Both the position numbers and the translations under genes were made by a program. The notes below the pieces were generated by a model. It saw only the letters and a program-made list of their open reading frames with translations, was not told the DNA's origin and did not search any database. From Chamaelirium japonicum (Eukaryota > Streptophyta > Magnoliopsida > Liliales > Melanthiaceae), in contig OX393552.1 in assembly GCA_947650365.1 (NCBI GenBank), positions 17,226,775 through 17,290,774 of the forward strand: a stretch of DNA of 64,000 nucleotides, in the 5' to 3' direction. Shown piece after piece: positions 33,412-42,901 of this stretch. The number at the start of each line of letters is the position of its first letter. Position 1 is the stretch's first letter.

Positions 33412-33607
33412 GCCCACCCCTAGGCTCCAGAGTACAGGTTCGAAACCCTTTTCCCTACCACTTTTGTCTACTACAGCTCACCGTTGTGCACCTGAGACTG
33501 ACTTGAGCGTCGGAGGGTCTGCGCTCCTAAGGGAGCCAGCCGTTCTCACGCTTTTTCTTTGTCTTGCAGGCAGCCCGCACGGACCAGTGAAAAATCCCCT
33601 AAATATT

Positions 33608-33625
33608 TGGCGTCGTCTGTGGGAT
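33608..33625 (+). other. Primer-binding site, element 2
   Basis: TGGCGTCGTCTGTGGGAT, two bases after the 5' LTR. It differs from element 1's site, so the two elements use different tRNA primers or variants. The tRNA is not assigned. Confidence 0.65.
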
Positions 33626-33695
33626 CTTTCGACTGGTTCCTGCGAGAACGCCCGCGACCACGCGGTTGAACGCCGGGGGCTCTCGTAACCCAAAG

Positions 33696-36530
33696 ATGGC
33701 TCCGGCGACAAGGGGACGCAGGCGACCGAGGACCCGTGCGAGGTCTGCGCGCAGCGAACCTCCTGTTGAGACCCCCCAGCCCCATGTCCTGCTCAGTGAC
33801 CAGCTCCTGTTGGAAATGTTGGCCACCCAACGGGCCATGATGGAGGAACTTTCCGGCGGCCAGCCGACGGTCCGGGCCGGCGAAGACGGCATCTCCGGTG
33901 CGACCACCAGCTTCAACATCGCGCCCGCCCACGACCATTCCGGCTCGGCAGGTTTCCCATCCGGAACCCCCGGTCGAGAGAGCGGCCGTGCGCGGGGTGC
34001 CGGAAACCCCGCTTACGAGGTTGCAGAAGCTAGTAACCCAGCGGTCTAGCAACCAGGCGACCTCGCAGGCGACCATCCCTCGCCGCCGTAGCCGGAGCGC
34101 CGATTCTGACGTGTCGGAGGCAAGGTCTCTAGAGCGGGATCGCGACCCGCGCCATCGGTGACGAGGGAAAGAGCCCGCGGTGGCTATACCTTCCGAAGCT
34201 CGAGAGGCAACGGCCTCCCACAGACCAACCGCCACGCTGAAGGAATCCGCGGGCGAACAGCGAGGAGACCGCCGAGCGGTAGCCCCCGAGGGTCGCCGCG
34301 GGGTGGATCCGAACCTCCCTCGAGGGAGCATGCACGGCCGCCTAGGACCTGCGCAGCAGCCTCTGGGAGTTTTTCCCGGGCACTGGCAGCGACCTAACGC
34401 GACGGTAGACCTGCTGGAGGACCTCGCCGCCCACGGGGGTAGCTCGTCCTTCCCGAGCGAGGTGCACCAAGGAGGTTTCCCTCGCCATTGGACCCCGCCT
34501 AAGTTTGTACTGTTCGATGGATCGCAAGATCCAGTCGACCATCTATTGGCTTACCGGAAGCTGTTATTTTTCCGGGACCAAGACCATGTCTTGTGCCGGG
34601 CTTTCCCGAGTAGCTTGACGGGCTCGGCGCTAAACTGGTTTCACAAACTGCCATCGGGCACCATTCCAGACTTCCCTACTCTCTCCAGACTATTTCTGGA
34701 GCAGTACCGCTGCAACAGGCAGCCCCCAAAGAGGATTGAGTCTCTCTTCACCTTGGCCATGGGAGCCCGCGAAACCCTTCGAAGCTTCGCGACGCGCTTT
34801 CGAAGCACCTACCTCGCTCTGGAGGACGCTGTCGGCCAAGATCGCACAACGGTGAGCGCTTTCCGGAACGCCCTCCCCGAGGGAAGCAAACTTCATGACG
34901 CGCTGGTAATCAAGGATCCCCGCACGATGGTCGAGCTCTTCGCCCTTGTCCAGCAACACATCAAGCTCGAAGATGCGGTGTTAGACCGGAAGGGAAAGGC
35001 AGTCGAGCAGTGACCTCCTCCGGCTCTGCGACCTCTCATCGTTAAGGCCGTGGAGAGGCGAAAGGTGCCACTGGTGGTACCTTTGCCCGGATCGCCCGCA
35101 ACTTCTGCCGTACAGCCCGCTGAAATCCCCACGGTGGTCGCTGGAAGGCCGGCGAACTGGCGCCTGCCTCCGGGACCCGGGGAGTAGGATTTCACCGTGT
35201 TAACCCACTCGCCAGGGCAAGTCTTTCACCAGATCCGGAATGAACCTTTCTTTCAGTACCCACCACCCCTGCAGGTCGGGGAGCCCGGCTCTACCGACAA
35301 CACGCGGCGGTGCGCCTTTCATCGCAGCCCCGGGCATCACACCAACAGATGCCGGGCTCTGAAGAACCACCTCGAGGACTTGGTCGCCCAAGGCCATTTG
35401 GATCAGTTCATTTCGCCTCCCAGGAGATTCGAGGTGATACCGGCGTGGGCTCCTAGGGAAGGAGATCGCCCGGGGCCCGCTGAGCCCGCCCTACCTCCAC
35501 CTCCCCCGGGAGGGTCGGCGGTCTGTCACACTATCAGCGAGCGCCTGAGCGGCCCAAGATCCAGCAACGAGGTTCGTCGACAAGTTAGAGAGATGGAGCG
35601 GGCTCAGAAGGTATTCTCCGTTTCTCTAACCCCTGTATTGCTCCAAACACCAAGGATAGAAGCCCGAGACTTCATTTGGTTCTCGGAGGAGGACATGGCC
35701 GGGGTGGTTACCCCCCACAATGATCCCCTCGTCATACGCCTTATGATGGCGAACATCGAGGTAAGGCGGGTCCTGGTTGACCCGGGAAGTGCCGTAGATA
35801 TTATGTTCTTATCGGCCTTCTAGCGAATGGGGTTGAGACAAGTTGACTTGTCTCCCTCAACGGGCTCGCTCACCGGTTTCATTGGCGAGGTCGCTAAGGT
35901 GGCAGGGGAGATAACCCTCACCGTAACGGCGGGCCCGAAGGTACGTCAAGTCCGTTTCACGGTGGTGGATGGGTAGTCCGCTTTCAATGCCATCCTAGGG
36001 CGACCTTGGCTGAGGCAGATGAAAGCGGTGTCCTCGCCTAATCACCAGGCCCTCAAGTTCCCCACCAACGGAGGGGTCGTGGTAATTCGAGGAGACCAGG
36101 TCGCTACTACCAGGTGCGAGCAGGACGTCTTTCACCTCGCAGACGTTGAGGTCGCTGAGGCCAAGAGGCCCGCGCCCTCCTAGCAATTAACGCCCACCTC
36201 GAGCGGGCTCCCTCAAAGCCCGAGAGAGGTCGCCTCGCTTAGATCCCCTACTTCACCCCCGGGTGGGAGCGGCGTGCATCTTGAGCTCGAGGAGAAAGGT
36301 CGCCTACCAAGGTCCCAGAGAGGAAGTTTTCCCGTTGCCGAGCCATTGCAAGAAGTCAACGTCGGTGGCCTGGGCGGACCAAGGATCATCCATCTCGGGA
36401 CCTCGCTAACCAAGGGCGAGGTCCTGGCCCTAACCAACATACTCAGGGAATACCGTGACGTATTCGCTTGGAGCTTCGCGGAATGCCAGGGATTGACCCG
36501 GAGGTCGCCTGTCATCGTCTGCACACCATG
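33696..36530 (+). pseudogene. gag: Decayed gag-protease of element 2
   Basis: It starts at ATG 33696 (MAPATRGRRRPRTR). A frame change falls between 33900 and 34050. The later frame holds the Gag domain (HWTPPKFVLFDGSQDPVDHL, LNWFHKLPSGTIPDFPTL), a C-x2-H-x4-H-x4-C knuckle (CAFHRSPGHHTNRC) and a protease with D-P-G-S-A and ILGRPWL. In-frame stops are TGA 34159, TGA 35011, TAG 35185, TAG 35821, TAG 35974 and TAG 36181. A one-base shift near 36482 separates it from the RT frame. Each stop is one C-to-T step from CAG or CGA. The product cannot be made as it stands. Confidence 0.88.
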
Positions 36531-38475
36531 AAAGAATTCCCGCCGGTCAAGCAAAAAGCTCGGCACATACCTGCTGCGAAGTCCATTGCAGTGGCGGCGG
36601 AGATAAACAAGCTAGAGCGAGCTGGCTTTATACGCGAGGCGCACTTCCCCGAGTGGATCTTCAATATTGTGGCGGTGCCCAAGAAGAGCGGGGCGGTCAG
36701 AGTGTGCATTGACTTCTCCGACCTCAATAAAGCATGCCCGAAGGACGATTTTCCTCTTCCACGGATAGGCGCACTGGTCGACGCAGCTGTCGGGTTCCAG
36801 GTCCTGTCCTTTATGGATGGATATTCTGGGTATAACCAGATACCTCTCCACGTCGACGATCAAGAGAAGACCGCTTTCTATTCTGGGGCGGGCTACCAGA
36901 AGCTATTCTGCTATCGAGTGATGCCTTTTGGACTAAAGAACGCTGGAGCGACCTACCAAAGGTTAGTCACTCAGATGTTTAAGGGTCAGATCGGCAGGAA
37001 TGTCGAAGTTTATGTAGATGACCTTCTGGTGAAAAGTCGAAAGCGAGAGGGGCATGTCGCCGATCTCCGCGAAACCTTCGAAGTGTTGAGAAAGTACCAA
37101 ATGAGGCTAAACCCGGCAAAGTGCGCATTCGGGGTGACTTCTGGGAAATTCCTAGGGTACCTGGTCACCCACAGGGGGATCGAGGCCGACCCTGGGCAAA
37201 TCCGAGTACTTGTCGAAATGCCCGCACCAAGAACCCGGCAGGAGGTCCAAAGGTTGAGCGGGCGAATCGCCGCGCTCAATCGGTTCATCTCCAAATCCTC
37301 AGACAATTGCCGACCTCTTTTCGAGCTACTACGAAAAGGAGCGAGCATTCGTTGGGATGAAAAGTGCGAGCGCGCCTTTCAAAAGATCAAGGACTATCTA
37401 GCGAGCCCGCCAATCCTAGCGGCACCCAAAGATGGCGCCGAGCTTGGCGTATATCTCGCGGTCACAGAGAATGCGGTAAGCGGGGTCCTTGTTGTAGAAG
37501 AAGCAAAGGTGGAGCGGCCTATCTACTTTGTAAGCCACACAATGCTTCCCGCCGAGCTCCGGTATCGACCAATCGAGAAGGTCGCATTGGCCTTGGTCCT
37601 TACCGCGAGAAAGCTTCACCCCTACTTCTCGGCGCACACTGTCAAAGTCATCACGGAGCACCCTCTGAAGAGCGCGCTCTCCAGACCCTCGGTAGCCGGC
37701 AGGCTCTATCGATGGTCCGCCGAGCTCGTCGCTTATGGTTTGGAGTATGTCCCTCGAGTTGCTGTCAAAGGGCAGGCTCTCGCCGATTTCTTGGCGGACT
37801 TCCCCATAGAAGAACCGGTCCAGTACCAGGAGGATGAGCCAACTGAGGCACACCCTGGGAAGGCGAGGTTCTTGGACAACCAAGGCGAGCTTCCTCCAAC
37901 TAAGCATTCAGAGATGGCGGGCTGGAAATTATTCGTCGATGGATACTCCAACGCTTTGGGGGCCGGGATCGGGGTTGCACTGATCGCTCAATTGGTAATT
38001 CTTGAGAAATCAGTCCGGCTGGATTTCGCTGCTACCAACAACAAGGCAGAGTATGAGGCGCTGCTGGCTGGTCTAGAGCTTGCTCAAGAAGTAGGCGCCA
38101 AACGGTTAAAGGTTTTCAGCGATTCCCAGCTGATCATTTGTCAAATCAACGGGGATTATGCCTCCCGGGATACGCGAATGGCGGGCTACGTGGATCTGGT
38201 AAACGAAAAGGCCGCAGAGTTCAAAAAGATCTCCTTCGAGCAAATTCCTCGAGCCGATAATAGGCGAGCTGATGCTTTGGCAAACGCCGCCTCCCTGCTG
38301 GGAACATCAGAAGCTCGCCAGATTCTCATCGAGGTCCAAAATCAGTCTCGGCTCCGACTGATAGAGCTCGCTGTTAACCAAGTCTCTGCCGACGTATCAC
38401 CCGACGGGTGGACCGCCCCCATTCTTTATTTTCTCCAGAAGGGCGAGCTTCCAGAGGGTAGAGAGGAAGCCCGGC

Positions 38476-40813
38476 TGTAGACACACGAATTTCGTCAGAC
38501 CCGAACCTGACTTACGTGTGCCGACGCGGATGCAAATCCGACACGCGGACCCAACTCGCGCGCATTGACGTGGATGCAAACCCGACACGCGGACCCGACT
38601 CGCGCGCGCCGATGCGGACCCGGACCCCACTTCAAGAGGGGCCGGCCCCTACTAGGGTCCGAACCCCATAGGGCCGGCCCTAGTAGAACCCGAACCCCAT
38701 GGGGGGCCGGCCGGCCCTGCAAGGAAAGGGAAGAAAAGGAAAGAAAAGAAAAGAAAGAAAAGAAAAAGGAAAGAAAAGAAAGGAAAGAAAAGAAAAGGAA
38801 AGAAAAGAAAAGGAAAGAAAAGAAAGAAAAGGAAAAAAATACCGCCATGCGCGGGGGGAGGTAGCGTATGACGTCTGCACACACGCGGATCTGCGCCGAT
38901 CCCTCGATCCGACGCACAAGACGAAGCGCCCGATCGCCATCGATTTCGTGCGCAAAGTCCAGCCATAATTGCACCCGCCAGAAAAGGAAAACAACTAAAT
39001 GTTATTCCCCTCATCAATGGATGAATAAAATCCGGGTAATTATGAGAGAGATACAAAAGGGATTTAAAATTAAAAAGTTCCCATATCTCTCTCCCCACCT
39101 CTTTGCCTATAAATAGAGGGGGTGGGGGAAGGAAAAAATGGTCGGGAAATTGAAGACAAAACGCCAGAGCTCTGCAGAAGAGGAAACATTTCTTCATCGA
39201 CCCAAGGCTTCACGAGGCACAGTCAAGCCTGTCCCGAGGGATCGGCTTACTGAAAGTCCTCATCAACGTGAAGACCCTTGCACACGAAGATCATCCCTTC
39301 GACTCCGTGCACGAAGAAGAAAGCTCGGAGAAGAAGAACCCTTCGACTCCGAAGACGCCAGAAGCAAAGGCCGGAGAAGAAGAGGAGCGGCACTACCCCG
39401 TCGTCTCCAACAAGCTTCGACTCCGATCAAGCCCAAAAGCCCGGAGAAGAAGAGGAGCGGCACTACCCCGTCGTCTCCAACAAGCTTCGACTCCGATCAA
39501 GCACAAAAGCCCGGAGAAGAAGAGGAGCGGCACTACCCCGTCGTCTCCAACAAGCTTCGACTCCGATCAAGCCCAAAAGCCCGGAGAAGAAGAGGAGCGG
39601 CACTACCCCGTCGTCTCCAACAAGCTTCGACTCTGATCAAGCCCAAAAGCCCGGAGAAGAAGAGGAGCGGCACTACCCCGTCGTCTCCAACAAGCCTTCG
39701 ACTCCGATCAAGCCCAAAAGCCCCGGAGAAGAAGAGGAGCGGCACTACCCCGTCGTCTCCAACAAATCCTCGATCCCGATCAAGCCCCAAAGCTCGGAGG
39801 AGAGAAGCGAAGCGTCATCACCCCGTCGTCTTCGACTAACACCTGCGCCATCCACGAAGAAGAAAGCCTGGAGCAGATCGTCTGAAGCGTCGCTACCCCG
39901 TCGTCTTCATCAACAAAAGCCGACGCTACAACCGTCGCACGGAGACCGTCGCTACCCTCGTCGTCTTCATCAACAAAAGCCGACGCCACAACCGTCGCAC
40001 GAAGATCGGTGCTACCCCCACTATCTTCGAAAGCATTCTTCGACTCCGATCACGCCAAAGAAGCCCAGAGAAGAAGAGAAGTCCAATCGATACGTAAACC
40101 GTCGAAGCACCGGAGAAGTAGCCCACGTCGTTCGAAGAAGAAGATCGAGTTGACGCCAAAGCTAAAGCCAACGCAAGAAGCCAAAGCAAAGCCCCAGTAA
40201 AGCCCGCGCCAAAGCAACGCAAGTGCCAAAGCCAAGCGACTACGCCGGCCACGAGCAAAAGCACCGCACGTTCTAGCCGATACGACGCGAAGTCCAGAAG
40301 AACGAAAGCATCGCAAGTCTCTCCCAGCTACGTCCAAGTGCAAGCGCCGAAGCAAAGCAAAAGCCAGAGCCACACCGGAGCAAAGCCAAAGCCAAAATGC
40401 CAAAGCCAAAGCCAACGCCAAAAGCTAGATCGACGCCGCGAACCGACGATCAAGGACACCGAGGTCAAGCAAGGAACGAGGAAGACGCGAAGACCGAGGA
40501 ACGAAGCCGAAAACCCCCTAGCCGAGAAAGTGCGAAGCACGGAAGGGACAAAGCAACGGTGGACATTCCTTAGCCTCTCCAAAACCCTCTCCCTGTAAAA
40601 CCCCTGTCCTGGGCAGCCCCTTCAGAGCTCTCGCATGAACACCACGTGGAGACGCGGATCAAAGGGATCCCCCAGAAGATCTTTCCCACAATCCCCTGAT
40701 CAAAACTCGCCGCAACCCGGACTCGCTACACCCGAGCAACCCGGGTCCCGGCCACAATTGTAATCTTGTGTGATTCGCAATAAAGACGACCCGCGCTTTT
40801 TTCCGCGTCCACA
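38476..40813 (+). mobile_element. Solo LTR of the element 1 family inside element 2 pol (2338 bp)
   Basis: It starts TGTAGACAC, ends GCGTCCACA and is flanked by perfect CCGGC copies (38471-38475, 40814-40818). Its order of parts matches the element 1 LTR: 'gggtcgaacc'-like start, AAGAAAAGG tract, CTATAAATAG (39107), tandem repeat, then 'gacgcggatcaaaggga', 'gcaataaagacgacccg' and the end. The sequence is clearly diverged, so it is a sister subfamily. It was left by recombination between two LTRs. Confidence 0.92.
39373..39795 (+). repeat. 70-bp tandem repeat in the solo LTR
   Basis: Six units starting ggagaagaagaggagcggca at 39373, 39443, 39513, 39583, 39653 and 39725. All frames stay open but carry only Arg/Glu/Ser-rich repeats, so I do not call them genes. 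Confidence 0.92.
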
Positions 40814-42106
40814 CCGGCGAGTGGAGAAATACGCTGGTCGCTATCTCATTCGCTGGAATCGCCTTTTTCGAAGATCTTTTGGCGGGCCAAATCTTCGTTG
40901 CATCGAGAGCCCGGAGATCGAAGAAGTTTTGAATTGCATTCACTCTGGCGAGCTGGGAAACCACGCTGGTGGGCGGTCTCTAGCTGCGAAAGTACGGAGG
41001 CAAGGATACTGGTGGCCCACTCTGGAGCAAGATGCCTTGAAGGTCGTACAAAGCTGCATCCAATGCCAGAAGCACGCCACGACAAATCATATACCCGCAG
41101 AAGAACTGCATCCTCTGGCGAGCCCCTGGCCGTTTCAACAATGGGGGCTAGATATTGTGGGACCTTTTCCCGTATCAGCCCGGCAAAGGAAATTCATCTT
41201 AGTGGCTACGGACTACTTCACCAAATGGGTGGAAGCGGTCCCGCTAGCTAAGATAGGTGAGAAGCAAGTGAAAGACTTCCTTTGGAAGAATATTTTCTGC
41301 CGGTTCGGTCTGCCTCGGGTACTTATCACCGACAATGGTCGCCAGTTCGACAATCGCTTGATCAGAAGCTTTTGCGTTGAATATGGAGTCGACCTAAGGT
41401 TCTCGTCCCCAAGGTACCCTCAAAGCAACGGGCAGGCCGAAGCTACGAATCGTGTAATCCTAGACAACCTCAAGAAAAGGCTAGAAGGGAAAAAAGGATT
41501 GTGGGAGCAGGAGCTCGATGGAGTCTTGTGGGCCTATCGCACTACTCCACGTCGCTCAACTAACGAGTCCCCTTTCAGTCTCACTTTTGGTTGCGAAGCC
41601 GTGCTACCCGTAGAAGCCGAGCTGCCCACTGAAAGAAGGCTTGCGTCGGAGGAGGTCGACAACGACAAACTGCTCGCCGACTCCCTCGATCAGCTCGAAG
41701 AAAGACGAGAGCGCGTCAATCTACACCTCGCCGGATATAGACAGGAAATGAAGCGCGCATATGACAAAAGAGTCCGCCATCGGGCATTCAAGGCTGGTGA
41801 CATGGTGATGAGAAAGGTGTTCGCAAACACGCAAGAGCCTAATGCAGGAAAGCTCGTGGCGAACTGGGAAGGCCCCTACATAGTACACGAAGCAGGAAGC
41901 TCGGGGGCTTACCGGTTGATGACCGCTGAAGGCGACCTGTTAGAGCGACCTTGGAATGCTTTGCACCTTCGCAAGTTTTATGCATAAGACCAGGGGATTT
42001 TGTAAATCATCTTCTGAAGAAGTTATGAATGAACGATGAAGGTTTCAACAAAGAATTTAACTCGGAAGCTCGGCGCAGCAAGAGCCCGCATGATCTATAA
42101 AGTGTA

Positions 42107-42440
42107 GTCCGCCGCTGAGTGGACTTAAAGCAAGACCGGGATCCTCAGAGGCAGCCAGTGGGAGACCTTGAGATTCCCGGGGCAGTCCGTCGTTGTGCGG
42201 ACTTAAAGCAAGACCGGGATCCTCAGAGGCAGCCAGTGGGCGACCTTGAGCTTCCCGGGGCAGTCCGCCGTTGTGCGGACTTAAAGCAAGACCGGGATCC
42301 TCAGAGGCAGCCAGTGGGCGACCTTGAGATTCCCGGGGCAGTCCGCCATTGTGCGGACTTAAAGCAAGACCGGGATCCTCAGAGGCAGCCAGTGGGCGAC
42401 CTTGAGATTCCTGGGGAAGTCCGCTGCCTAGTGGACTCTA
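42107..42440 (+). repeat. 78-bp tandem repeat between pol and the antisense gene
   Basis: Units start gtccgc at 42107, 42185, 42263, 42341 and 42419 (last one diverged). Each begins with an inverted repeat, AGTCCGCCGTTGTGCGGACT, forming a 7-bp stem and 6-nt loop. Since 78 is a multiple of three, a 152-codon frame with 26-residue repeats runs through; probably incidental. Confidence 0.92.
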
Positions 42441-42901
42441 AACCTAACCGGGATCCTTCGCGTTCACCTGCCATGAACGGAAGCATCCTGGCGTGGGCAT
42501 ACCCCTCAAAGGGCAAGTCCGCTGAACAGGATCATCGAGGGAAATTAACCGGGCAGGGGGCAGCTAGCACTTATTAGTTTCCTTCAAAAATAAAAATGGT
42601 TTAAGTCTCTGAGTGTAGGGAAGTTTTTGAAGTCATTTGGTTCGCTTATCGTTTTCCGGGCTCAGAGACTATATTTAGTTTTAGCGAGCATGCCGAGTTT
42701 TTCGTTTGCATATACTTTAAAATAAAAAGGTTGAATCGAATTAGCTGCCTCGCCCGGGGTATCACTCTCGAGATCACTGTGAAACTCCTAAAGCGGACTC
42801 ATGAGCGACACAGAGAAAGAAAGAAACGCATAGGCGAGCTCAAAAAGATGAAAATTTCATTGATTGACAAAAATTATAAGAACAATTACAAGGCTGCGAG
42901 C
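42441..42901. other. Untranslated stretch between tandem repeat and antisense gene end
   Basis: It contains 'ccgggcagggggcagctagc' and AT-richer DNA. It probably holds the 3' end of both the sense pol transcript and the antisense mRNA. A minus-strand TTTATTTTAAAG (near 42725) could supply a poly-A signal. Confidence 0.35.

Larger units (their letters stand above)
32536..33605 (+). repeat. 5' LTR of element 2 (1070 bp)
   Basis: It starts TGTTGGGGG and ends ..CCCCTAAATA, where the 3' LTR has ..CCCCCAAACA, so the terminal CA has mutated to TA here. It holds a 22-bp minisatellite and a TATA box. It is 54 bp longer than the 3' copy, largely through repeat number. Confidence 0.9.
36468..41987 (+). 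pseudogene. pol: RT-RNase H-integrase of element 2, split by a solo LTR
   Basis: The first part (to 38475) has RT with YVDD at 37011-37022, a degenerate first RNase H and a second RNase H with its four acidic positions (FVDG, NKAEYE, FSDSQ, RRADALA). The solo LTR brings a stop at 38478. The second part (40819-41987) continues in the same frame past the duplicated CCGGC: HHCC integrase end (SCIQCQK), catalytic D in LDIVGP, D in TDNGRQF and E in NGQAEA (35 residues between the last two), ending LRKFYA without a chromodomain. Apart from the insertion it has no nonsense codon over about 1060 codons. The apparent upstream start of the second part lies in solo-LTR sequence and is not real. Confidence 0.9.

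Noticed and set aside
39138-40153. Arg/Lys/Ser-rich frames in the solo LTR
   Set aside because: They follow the 70-bp repeat and lie in LTR leader sequence.
40770-40818. Apparent start of the integrase frame in the solo LTR
   Set aside because: The frame simply runs back into LTR sequence from the split pol; not a true start.
42119-42577. 152-codon frame with four 26-residue repeats
   Set aside because: It follows from the 78-bp period; no ribosomal context or family, and the last unit drifts.
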